Positions 7,180-13,941 of a stretch of DNA of 16,511 bases are shown here, in pieces. The stretch spans positions 1 through 16,511 of the forward strand of contig CAIVYX010000146.1 of the NCBI GenBank assembly GCA_903910245.1, written 5' to 3'. Position numbers and translations under genes: made by a program. The number at the start of each line of letters is the position of its first letter. Position 1 is the first letter of the stretch. The stretch is from an uncultured Opitutia bacterium. GTDB lineage: Bacteria > Verrucomicrobiota > Verrucomicrobiia > Opitutales > UBA953. The notes beneath the pieces were generated by a model. It did no database searches, had not been told where the DNA came from, and saw only the letters and a program-made list of their open reading frames with translations.

Positions 7180-7210
7180 ATTGTACTTTTTTGTGTAAAG
7201 ATTTTGTCAA
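7180..7210 (-). promoter_or_regulatory. Sigma70-like promoter for the J-like/Sel1 operon
   Basis: On the minus strand a perfect TTGACA (7210-7205) and TACAAT (7185-7180, 5 of 6) are separated by 19 bases, in an AT-rich patch that stands out from the GC-rich surroundings. Transcription would start near 7172, giving a leader of about 46 bases before the J-like ATG at 7126. The long spacer suggests a weak or regulated promoter. The same gap (7127-7269) must also serve the plus-strand gene at 7270, for which I see no good hexamers. Confidence 0.5.
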
Positions 7211-7269
7211 AATACTCGGCCCGTCCGGCCGGGGTTGACCGAGGTCCGGCCGGGGCTTTGAATCCAGCG

Positions 7270-7449
7270 ATGAAAGACCCGGGTGAACTGATCTGCATGG
7301 TGCTGGCCGGCGGCTTCGTCCTGCTGGTGATCAATGCCAAGGCCGAGCGGGCCGGCGGATGGGGTAATTATCTCGGCGGATGCCTCGTCGCCGTGGGCGC
7401 GATGTTCGTCCTCGGACTCATCATCAGGGCCTGCAAGGCGATCACCTGA
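7270..7449 (+). CDS. Small two-helix membrane protein, 59 aa
   Basis: Starting at ATG 7270 the product is MKDPGELICMVLAGGFVLLV... with two hydrophobic segments (about residues 7-21 and 35-53) separated by a charged turn (NAKAERAGGWGN), so it should sit in the inner membrane as a hairpin. The frame is open further upstream to 7132, but that part would run through the AT-rich promoter patch and reads as non-coding. The next gene starts two bases after its stop. No family is recognised. It may anchor or modulate the TerB-like membrane protein encoded downstream (inference). Confidence 0.6.
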   Translation: MKDPGELICMVLAGGFVLLVINAKAERAGGWGNYLGGCLVAVGAMFVLGLIIRACKAIT

Positions 7450-7451
7450 CC

Positions 7452-7970
7452 ATGCCCGCCAATCCTGATTACCTGGCCTTTTCCACTCGTCAGCGGATCA
7501 CCGCGGCGATGCAGCGAGGGGATGAGGAGAGTCGTTTCCGAGTCATGATGGCCTGGACGTATTTCGCGATCGTACGCGAATCCATGCTGGCCACCTGGCC
7601 CGACCGTTATGCTTTCCGGGCCGGCTTCCGCCGGGAGAATACGGATGTCGCCGCCTTCGCCAAGCAGCTCGCCGGAGCCTACCTATATGACTACGATATC
7701 GGCTTCGGCGGTCCGGATGACTTGTCGGGCCCTTTGTTGGATTTTCTACGCGAAGAAACCCAGGCGTTCGCGAAGTGGGCCGAATCCGCCCAAGGCCAAA
7801 AGGGCATCGAGCTTTGGCGGGCTCCGCATCCCTTGATACCCGCTGTCTTTGCCTGGTATGACGACCTGTCGCCGTCGGCCCCTCGTCAGCGGTGGTTCAA
7901 GGTCACCTGCGCCGAATCACGGCATGCTGAGTTGTTCGCCGACTTGGCCGAGTGGCAGGTGGACGGCTAG
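7452..7970 (+). CDS. Protein of unknown function, 172 aa
   Basis: I do not recognise this family. From ATG 7452, two bases after the small membrane-protein gene, it encodes a soluble, largely helical protein rich in aromatic residues (TYFAIVRESMLATW, AYLYDYDIGFGG, VFAWYDDL). There is no signal peptide, membrane helix or evident catalytic motif. The short spacing on both sides (2 bases before, 63 after) makes it part of a three-gene unit ending in the TerB-like gene. Coding statistics look like the neighbours, so it is a real gene, but its role is open. Confidence 0.65.
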   Translation: MPANPDYLAFSTRQRITAAMQRGDEESRFRVMMAWTYFAIVRESMLATWPDRYAFRAGFRRENTDVAAFAKQLAGAYLYDYDIGFGGPDDLSGPLLDFLREETQAFAKWAESAQGQKGIELWRAPHPLIPAVFAWYDDLSPSAPRQRWFKVTCAESRHAELFADLAEWQVDG

Positions 7971-8033
7971 AGTTTTTTATAAGATTGGCACAGGGAGATG
8001 CCTGCGGGAGCATCGCCGCTCCTTCGCTCCGGC

Positions 8034-9338
8034 ATGAACGTCTACGCCTACATCGCCGCCGCCTTAGTCCTCGCCGGGGTCGGCGTCTATCTTTACCTGT
8101 GGCGAAAGGATAAGGCAGACGAGACCCCGCCGCCATCTCCGCCTCCGCCCCGGGGGAACGCGCGCCCACCGCCCACCTCGAAGTCCTCGGCCCCCAAGAG
8201 CGCCGAGCAAGTTTTCAGGGAGACGTTCCCAGGCATGCGCGTCCCCCCGCCTACGTTCATGCCGTTCCGTATCCGTGCGGAAGCGTGTCAGCTACGTGAA
8301 AAGGTCTCGGGGGAGCAACAGCCTGGGCTAAGGATCGATGTCTGCGGCGGCATCGAGGTCGCGAAGGAAATGGAAGTAGACTTGATCGTCACGATGGAGG
8401 ATGTGACCGACGGGGGGCCGCAGCCGGTGTACGCCACCCAGGACCGCTATCAGGACGAACAGACCGGCCAGTTCGTCCTACGTACCACGATGGGTAAGGT
8501 GACCCAACCAGGCCGGCCGGATTCCGGATGGACCTCCGTCGGGGTGATTCCATTCACCAACATCCGCGCCCCTAAGTCAGGAGGCCGGATATTGCGGATC
8601 AGCTGCCTGGCGGTTCCTGCGGCGATCTCTGGCCTGACCGTCGTCGACGAGCGATTGCGATCAGGCATGCTGGCGGCGGCGACGATCAATTTTGAGGTGA
8701 CCCTGGTCCGTAAGGGGTACGTCGAGCAGCGTTTCGCCCGCCAGAACGCCGCCGGCTTGGTCGTATGTCTCAGCTTCGCTTTCGCCACGCATGCCTTCAG
8801 GGATGCCCATAGGGCCGAGTCCTTCGCCAGGGTCTGGATGGACCGCCATCTCGCCCAGATGAAGGGGGAGGACGACGGGCTCGTCGCGCAGACCCGCGTT
8901 TCGATGGAGGCTGCCTTCGCCATGGCTCAGATGACGAAGTCGGATCTCCGGGTGGCCTGTCGCGAACTGCTGGCCTACGAGGTCGCGGGCATGGCGCAGG
9001 AAGGACTGGGTCTTTGCGTCGAGATCAGTCGCAGCGAGGAGATCATCCCCGCTGACATCATGATCGAACTCAAGGCCCTTTGTCGCGAGCTGGGTCTAGG
9101 CCTTGATGCGTTACAACGCCACGCCTCCGCCAGCGCTCCCGGGGCCGCCGCGGATGATGACCAGGAGTGCGCCACGCTGGTCGGCCTTGATCTCCGTTGG
9201 GAATCGCGACGAATCCGGCGACACCTGCTCGATCAGTTCATGAAGTGGAATTCACGTCACCCTAAGGATCCGGCGGAACGTGAGACGATTACCCGACGGC
9301 TTGAAGCCATCGCGAAGCTCAGGCAGCGCTATCTCTGA
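8034..9338 (+). CDS. Membrane-anchored TerB-like protein with degenerate J-like C-terminus
   Basis: A 434-aa protein: one N-terminal membrane helix (about 3-23), a Pro-rich linker (31-47), a beta-rich domain (about 76-225), a TerB-like helical domain (about 240-360) and a short C-terminal segment (about 376-434). The whole order parallels the minus-strand gene at 10484-11692, so the two are paralogues; shared stretches include EDVTD and P.SG.R. The acidic DG motifs that bind metal in TerB are lost here (THAFRDAHRAE and SRSEEIIPADI in their places). The tail resembles helices II and III of a J-domain with HPK at 409-411 where HPD would be. I prefer ATG 8034 because it starts directly before the membrane helix; ATG 7998 is possible. 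It may be a non-metal-binding partner of its paralogue. Confidence 0.7.
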   Translation: MNVYAYIAAALVLAGVGVYLYLWRKDKADETPPPSPPPPRGNARPPPTSKSSAPKSAEQVFRETFPGMRVPPPTFMPFRIRAEACQLREKVSGEQQPGLRIDVCGGIEVAKEMEVDLIVTMEDVTDGGPQPVYATQDRYQDEQTGQFVLRTTMGKVTQPGRPDSGWTSVGVIPFTNIRAPKSGGRILRISCLAVPAAISGLTVVDERLRSGMLAAATINFEVTLVRKGYVEQRFARQNAAGLVVCLSFAFATHAFRDAHRAESFARVWMDRHLAQMKGEDDGLVAQTRVSMEAAFAMAQMTKSDLRVACRELLAYEVAGMAQEGLGLCVEISRSEEIIPADIMIELKALCRELGLGLDALQRHASASAPGAAADDDQECATLVGLDLRWESRRIRRHLLDQFMKWNSRHPKDPAERETITRRLEAIAKLRQRYL

Positions 9339-9346
9339 GCCTCGAT

Positions 9347-9361
9347 CCAAGCTAGGCTTGG
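9347..9361. terminator. Hairpin at the convergent gene junction
   Basis: CCAAGC (9347-9352) and GCTTGG (9356-9361) form a perfect 6-bp stem with a three-base loop. They span the 13 bases between the stops of the two convergent TerB-like and M48-like genes. Being symmetric, it could slow transcription from both sides, but there is no T-run in either direction, so it is not a classical intrinsic terminator. Confidence 0.35.
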
Positions 9362-10491
9362 GGCTGGACGATCGTGATGCCTTGCTGTCGGCTGAGGCCG
9401 TCCAGCTGCAGGAGGAGCGGCTTGATCTCGTCGCTCGTTCCTGCGACCGACTGCAGGTAGACGCGCGTGTGACCCGGGGCCAGTTCGCAGGCTTCCTGCA
9501 AGGCGAAGAGGAGCTTCTCGTTGCTGACGCGCAAGCGGTCTGGTTCCGGGGTCTCTTCGATCACGATGCTCAGGCATCGTTTGATGATCTCGTCGGGCGC
9601 GGTGCACAGGCCGTGGCGAAGGTTCGCAAGGCGTAGTTTGATGCCGCGGGAGGCGACGAAGGCGCAAAGCCAACCGCTAAGCTTGTTGAGCTTCTCGGCG
9701 ATCAGCTGGTTCGCATGATTATCCAGCAGGCGGTCGAGCTCCGATCCGAGCGACGCGTTGACCTGGGCGATGGGTTCGCCGCCGGACTGGCCGATCGCGG
9801 TACGATAGGCATCGGAACCATAGAACTGGATCAAGGACTTGGCGCGCATCCCGGTAGGGGGGTGCGTCGCCTGCAGCCACATCGCGGTCGTATCCGAAGC
9901 CTTGGAGGCCTCGCGCCATTGCGCCACGACCGCCGTGGCATCCATGCGCAGGTGCTTGCTGGAAAGGCCGCTCAGGCTTTTCAGTTCCGCGGAGACCATC
10001 TTGTCGACGCTTCGGCAGGCGATCAGGCCGATGCGGTCCATGGTGAATTCGCTGTAGCGGGAGATCATGCACCCTTCGAGATTGGGAGTCAGCTGACGGA
10101 CGTTCGCTTCCGGGAAAAGATAGTGGCCGAGCTCATGGCCGACGACGTAGGCGAGTTCGTCACGGTCGGAGATCTCGACCAGGTAGGAGTTGAAGATCAG
10201 CTTGGCACGTCCTCCGTCACGGCTGCTGAAGGCGTTGTTCTCGTTTTTCGGCCGGACATACACGTCGAGGATCTCGCGAGGGAAATCGAGATTGTGGCAG
10301 GCGAGCAGCACGGCGTCCTCCATCGTGGGGGTGAGCTCGGCGGTCACCCGTAGCATGTGGGATGAGTAGGAACCGTCGCGCGGGGTAGCCGTCATCGCCA
10401 GCTCCTTGGTGAGGCTGCTCGGCGGGACGCGGAACAGGCAGGGGGTAAGGCGCTCCCGGCAGAGCTTCACCTTGGCTTGGGCGTCATCCAT
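9352..10491 (-). CDS. M48-like HELGH zinc metallopeptidase
   Basis: A 379-aa protein from ATG 10491. DELAYVVGHELGHYLF (residues 111-126) carries the HEXXH zinc site with H119, E120 and H123, and YSEFTMDRIGLIA (146-158) supplies the third ligand E148 with D152, in the E...D.G pattern of M48 (HtpX/Ste24-like) peptidases. Unlike HtpX, no membrane helix is visible, so it should be cytoplasmic unless recruited by its membrane-anchored neighbours. The C-terminal 200 residues are helical and unassigned. The start overlaps the end of the TerB gene by eight bases (ATGGATGA), implying coupled translation. The frame is open further upstream but that part only shadows the TerB gene. It probably degrades proteins delivered by the chaperones of the same operon (inference). 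Confidence 0.85.
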   Translation of the reverse strand: MDDAQAKVKLCRERLTPCLFRVPPSSLTKELAMTATPRDGSYSSHMLRVTAELTPTMEDAVLLACHNLDFPREILDVYVRPKNENNAFSSRDGGRAKLIFNSYLVEISDRDELAYVVGHELGHYLFPEANVRQLTPNLEGCMISRYSEFTMDRIGLIACRSVDKMVSAELKSLSGLSSKHLRMDATAVVAQWREASKASDTTAMWLQATHPPTGMRAKSLIQFYGSDAYRTAIGQSGGEPIAQVNASLGSELDRLLDNHANQLIAEKLNKLSGWLCAFVASRGIKLRLANLRHGLCTAPDEIIKRCLSIVIEETPEPDRLRVSNEKLLFALQEACELAPGHTRVYLQSVAGTSDEIKPLLLQLDGLSRQQGITIVQPQA

Positions 10492-11692
10492 ATTTCTTGC
10501 GAAGGCGGGCGACGGCTTCGATGCAGTCCTGGTAGCGCTGACGTTTTGACGCGTCGCGCTCGGTCGTGAGCATGCTGTTATATCGGGCGAAGATCTCGCG
10601 CAGCTTACGCTTAGCTTCGGCCGGAGGGAGGCCGGCATCCAGCCCGACCAGCAGTTCGTCGCTGAGTTCGCCGTCTCCACCGAGCGTCGTGGCTTTCGGC
10701 GTATGTTTGTCGGTCAGGCCCTGCAGGTCTTGGGCGGAGATACCCAGTTGGTCCCCGATCATGCGAAGCAACCGCATCTCCGCCTGATCGATGACGCCGT
10801 CCGCCGCCATGATGATCGTACACAGTTCCAGCGCATCGTAGGAGGCGTTCTTGATGGGCGAGGCGCGGAGCAACCGCGCCGCCGAGGCTACGTCGAGCGA
10901 ACGGGCACCGGCTTCGGAGACGGCGACGGTCATGGCGGAGTTAAGTTTTTCCTTCGCCGCCAGCTGTTCGTCATCGTCAAGCCGTTCGACACGTTGCTTG
11001 AGCCACGTCTTGATCGCGGACGCCTCCGCTCGCGCGAAGTCGCCATCGGCGTGGGCCATGGCGATCCCGAGACGCAAGGAGAGGGTCAAGGCTTCGACAC
11101 GCTTATCTTTCCATTCCTTGTAGCCTGTATCGTTGTTCGTGATGCGGATGTTACAACTGTCGGCCACGAGGCCTTTACGAAGGCTCGGCGCGGTTTTCTC
11201 CGTCATGTAACAGTAGAAACGGATGTTGCGCGCGCCGCTGCGGGGGAAGGAAAGGGCATCCAGCGGGGCCACGCCGAGTTCGACCCAATCGGTGTAACCC
11301 TGGTTCGGGGAAAGGCTTCCGGCGTTCTGGACATTCTGGAAGGTCGGATTCTCGTGGTGCTGAAAATCCGAGATGCTGCAGAAGATCGGTTCTCCGTTCG
11401 AGTCATCGGTCACGTCTTCCGCCCAGGTGATGAATTGGATTTCCATCGTCCGGGTTACCGGCAGCAAGCCACGGCCTTCGACCGAGATGACCCGGAGGTC
11501 CTTGTTCTTGCCGCGCATCACCTGGATGGCGCGGACCTCGAATCGACTCATGTTGGAACTGGGGCGGCCGCCGCCATAGGTATTTCCGGAGCTGGAAGAG
11601 CTTGAGGAAGAGGAACTGCTGTCTCCGCTGAAGAAGTTCTTGATCGCGCCGATGATGCCGAAGACGATGACGGCGCCGCAGATGAATTCCAT
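10484..11692 (-). CDS. Membrane-anchored TerB protein with poly-Ser linker and J-like tail
   Basis: A 402-aa protein: membrane helix at about 4-20, a run of 11 serines (25-35, mixed codons), a beta-rich domain (about 49-190), a TerB domain (about 200-325) and a C-terminal helical segment (about 345-402). TerB has both acidic motifs: AHADGDFARAE (D216, D218, E223) and AADGVIDQAE (D298, D302, E305), which bind metal in this family. The order membrane helix-TerB-J resembles DjlA, and the tail could be a degenerate J-domain, but HPD is absent (YNSMLTT). It starts six bases after the Hsp70 gene and overlaps the M48 gene. It is likely the membrane sensor or adaptor of the Hsp70 operon. The paralogue at 8034-9338 has lost both acidic motifs. 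Confidence 0.8.
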   Translation of the reverse strand: MEFICGAVIVFGIIGAIKNFFSGDSSSSSSSSSSSGNTYGGGRPSSNMSRFEVRAIQVMRGKNKDLRVISVEGRGLLPVTRTMEIQFITWAEDVTDDSNGEPIFCSISDFQHHENPTFQNVQNAGSLSPNQGYTDWVELGVAPLDALSFPRSGARNIRFYCYMTEKTAPSLRKGLVADSCNIRITNNDTGYKEWKDKRVEALTLSLRLGIAMAHADGDFARAEASAIKTWLKQRVERLDDDEQLAAKEKLNSAMTVAVSEAGARSLDVASAARLLRASPIKNASYDALELCTIIMAADGVIDQAEMRLLRMIGDQLGISAQDLQGLTDKHTPKATTLGGDGELSDELLVGLDAGLPPAEAKRKLREIFARYNSMLTTERDASKRQRYQDCIEAVARLRKKYG

Positions 11693-11698
11693 GAAGGT

Positions 11699-13234
11699 TT
11701 AGTCGAGGGTGTAGTCCTTGATATTCACTCCGCCCGCAGGCTTCTTGCCGCCGGCCGGGCCTTTCTTGTCGAGGGTCACGCTCAAGGACTTGCCCGAAAG
11801 AATGTCGAGGATCGTGCACTGCATCACCCCGTTCGTGTCATAGGTGTAGCTGACCTTGATCTCGGTGTCTTCTTTGACGATAGGCAGCTCCTTGAGGTAA
11901 TCCGTCCAGATGATGTCGACGAAGTCGGGGTCCGTCTGTTCGGAGCCGGACTGGGTGATCTGGACCTTGATGTTGTCGCCTTGGTGCACCCCGCGAGAGA
12001 AGCTCTTGCTTTCGGTGCAGGGCAGAGGTCGGTCCTTGGCGATGATGGTATCCACCATCAGCTTGCCCGAGGCGCGGTCGCGGAAAGTGGTACCGAAGAA
12101 GTGCGGTGTCACGTCCTGGACCTTCTTGGCGCCGACGGCGACCGTCTGGGCTCCGGAAAGCTTCGTCTTGTTACGGATGGCGGCATACATGCAGGCTCCG
12201 AGGGCGACGGAGCCGACCGGGTCGCGGCTGATGGGCTTGATGCCTAGGTGACGTTCGACGCTCTGAGCGACGGCGGGGACGAGGGTCGATCCGCCTGCAA
12301 GGAAGACACCGGCGAGGTCCTTGGCCTCGATTTTCGCGTTATCCAGGGCAGTGTCCACGGCCAGTTCGGCTTGGGTGATCAGGGTAGAAATGGCTTCGTT
12401 GAATTCGTTACGGGTAATCTCGGCGCGAAGCGTACCGCGATCGGTCTTGAGAGGGACGGAGACGCGCTCCCGGCTGGAGAGGGTGACCTTGAGCTGTTCG
12501 ACGTCCCAGCGGGTCAGCTGCACCTCGCTCATCGTCTCTTTGCCGCGGAACTCCGCGCCCGTCAGCTTGGTGTATTTCTGTCCGATGAGCCCGATGAGTT
12601 TCTCGTCGAGGTCCTTGCCGCCGAGTCGCTGGACGCCCATGCTGGTCAAGACCTTGATGTCATCTCCGTCGACTTCGAGGATCGTGGCATCGAAGGTGCC
12701 GCCGCCGAAATCGTAGATGAGGTATTTGCCTTTCAATTTGGACGGGGCGCTGCTGGCGTAGTAGATCGCCGCGGCCGTGGGTTCGTTGACGAGGGCATCA
12801 TTGCCAAGGCTGAACCCCGCCTCTTTGGCGGCATTGATCGTGTTGACGCGGGCTTCGTCGGAGAAATTAGCGGGAATCGTGATGACGACCGCGTCGATCG
12901 GCCCGTTGTTGGCTTCGAAGTGTTCGCGGACCTGCCGGAGGACGAGCGCGCTGAAATCGCGAGGATGCCATTCCTTGCCATGGACTTTATGGACCACGGT
13001 GGCGTCGCCCATATCACGCTTGAACTCGATGAAGATCTCGTCGTCCTTGGCGACGCCGAACATCTTCTTGGCTTCGGTGCCGACGATGACCGAGCGGTCG
13101 CCTTCGAACCACACGGCCGAATGCGTGAGGAGCTCGTTATCCTTGTTCTTGTAGATGATGGACTCGCCCGAGTTGCTCAGGTGGGCGAGCAGGGTGGTGG
13201 ATGTTCCGAGGTCGATACCGATGATGTTGGCCAT
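11699..13234 (-). CDS. Hsp70-family chaperone lacking the helical lid, 511 aa
   Basis: The ATPase domain is complete: IIGIDLGTSTT (4-14, phosphate 1), FKRDMGD with K72, VNEPTAAA with E151, IYDFGGGTFD (173-182, phosphate 2) and FLAGGSTLVPAV (311-322, adenosine). A beta-type substrate-binding part follows (about 375-490, VTPHFFGT at its start), then a short Gly/Lys tail ending DYTLD. At 511 aa it is over 100 residues shorter than DnaK (about 638) because the alpha-helical lid is missing. The interdomain linker lacks the usual VLLLD hydrophobic run. This is a specialised Hsp70 rather than housekeeping DnaK. It lies two bases after a GrpE-like gene and six before the TerB gene, so it is probably dedicated to this operon's machinery. 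Confidence 0.93.
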   Translation of the reverse strand: MANIIGIDLGTSTTLLAHLSNSGESIIYKNKDNELLTHSAVWFEGDRSVIVGTEAKKMFGVAKDDEIFIEFKRDMGDATVVHKVHGKEWHPRDFSALVLRQVREHFEANNGPIDAVVITIPANFSDEARVNTINAAKEAGFSLGNDALVNEPTAAAIYYASSAPSKLKGKYLIYDFGGGTFDATILEVDGDDIKVLTSMGVQRLGGKDLDEKLIGLIGQKYTKLTGAEFRGKETMSEVQLTRWDVEQLKVTLSSRERVSVPLKTDRGTLRAEITRNEFNEAISTLITQAELAVDTALDNAKIEAKDLAGVFLAGGSTLVPAVAQSVERHLGIKPISRDPVGSVALGACMYAAIRNKTKLSGAQTVAVGAKKVQDVTPHFFGTTFRDRASGKLMVDTIIAKDRPLPCTESKSFSRGVHQGDNIKVQITQSGSEQTDPDFVDIIWTDYLKELPIVKEDTEIKVSYTYDTNGVMQCTILDILSGKSLSVTLDKKGPAGGKKPAGGVNIKDYTLD

Positions 13235-13246
13235 GGTCAGAGTTTG
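13227..13246. repeat. 20-bp direct repeat, copy at the GrpE-like 1 / Hsp70 junction
   Basis: The sequence TTGGCCATGGTCAGAGTTTG occurs here and again at 13922-13941. Each copy covers a gene junction: the last codons (KL) and stop of a GrpE-like gene and the ATG and first codons (MAN) of the next gene. Beyond the repeat one mismatch is followed by AGACG in both. Confidence 0.9.
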
Positions 13247-13929
13247 TAGACGTTGATTTTTGAGGGTGAGATGAAATGGGGTTTGCCGTCCTCGTCCTTG
13301 GCGTAGAGGCCGGTCGAGACGACGTCCTTGACGGTGCCAGCGGCGGTGGCCTCGACGGTATTTTCGCTTTTAAGGATGACGAAGCTTCCGGGGGGCAGGG
13401 AGGCGACCGCCGAGCCCACCTGGATGCAGTGATGTTCCAAGCCGAGGTCCCCGACGGCGGCTTCGATCTCCTGTCGCAGTTGGTCCACGGCGTCCGCGTG
13501 GGTCAGTTTGCCGTCTTGCAGGAGCTTGAGCGTGAAGGCGAGGGTCTCGTTGATGGTGGCGAGCCGGGAGAGGCTGCGGCGGAACTCACGTTCGGTCAGT
13601 TTGGCCTGCAGCTTGTCGATTGAGACTTCTTTGGAGCGGAGTTGCCTAGTGAGTTCGATGACCGCTGCATGGAGAGATTGCTCGTTCGACAGGTGGTCAT
13701 CGGTTGATGGAGACGAATTTTTCACCTCAAGCGATTCGGCTTTTTCCGTAGCTTCGCACACATTGTCGCCGAACTGGCTGGGGCCGCTCAACAAAAGGCC
13801 GGCGGTCAGCCAGAGGACGAGTCCAGCAGTTACCCAGACACCGGTTTCCAAGCCGATTTCCTTCCCTGCGAGGCATGACAGGCTGAACGCCAAAACGGCG
13901 AAGAACAATGAGGCGAACCAGTTGGCCAT
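13237..13929 (-). CDS. Membrane-anchored GrpE-like protein, copy 1
   Basis: A 230-aa protein with two N-terminal membrane helices (about 4-21 and 31-48), a polar coiled-coil-like segment (about 85-115) and a C-terminal part like GrpE. Residues 116-170 resemble the GrpE four-helix region (LSRLATINETLAFTLKLL ... DQLRQEIEAAVGDLGLE). The end matches its small beta domain (AGTVKDVVSTGLYAKDEDGK, then SPSKINVYKL, compare GTV..V...GY...G...RPA.V.V). GrpE releases ADP from Hsp70; standard GrpE is soluble, so the membrane anchor is unusual. It ends two bases before the Hsp70 start and is a paralogue of the upstream gene. The GrpE assignment rests on pattern and context, not a database match. Confidence 0.68.
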   Translation of the reverse strand: MANWFASLFFAVLAFSLSCLAGKEIGLETGVWVTAGLVLWLTAGLLLSGPSQFGDNVCEATEKAESLEVKNSSPSTDDHLSNEQSLHAAVIELTRQLRSKEVSIDKLQAKLTEREFRRSLSRLATINETLAFTLKLLQDGKLTHADAVDQLRQEIEAAVGDLGLEHHCIQVGSAVASLPPGSFVILKSENTVEATAAGTVKDVVSTGLYAKDEDGKPHFISPSKINVYKL

Positions 13930-13941
13930 GGTCAGAGTTTG
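13922..13941. repeat. 20-bp direct repeat, copy at the GrpE-like 2 / GrpE-like 1 junction
   Basis: Second copy of the junction repeat described at 13227-13246. It spans the end of GrpE-like copy 2 and the start of copy 1. The distance of 695 bases between copies equals one GrpE-like gene plus its spacer, as expected from a tandem duplication. Confidence 0.9.

Noticed and set aside
10492..10680. N-terminal extension of the M48-like gene
   Set aside because: It would lie wholly inside the TerB gene and has no domain; ATG 10491 with a typical ATGGATGA overlap is the natural start.
10703..11605. Plus-strand open frame of 300 codons opposite the TerB gene
   Set aside because: The minus strand encodes TerB motifs in this stretch; the plus frame is a GC-rich by-product.
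12248..13249. Plus-strand open frame of 333 codons opposite the Hsp70 gene
   Set aside because: It is the antisense shadow of an unmistakable Hsp70; its product has no recognisable domain.
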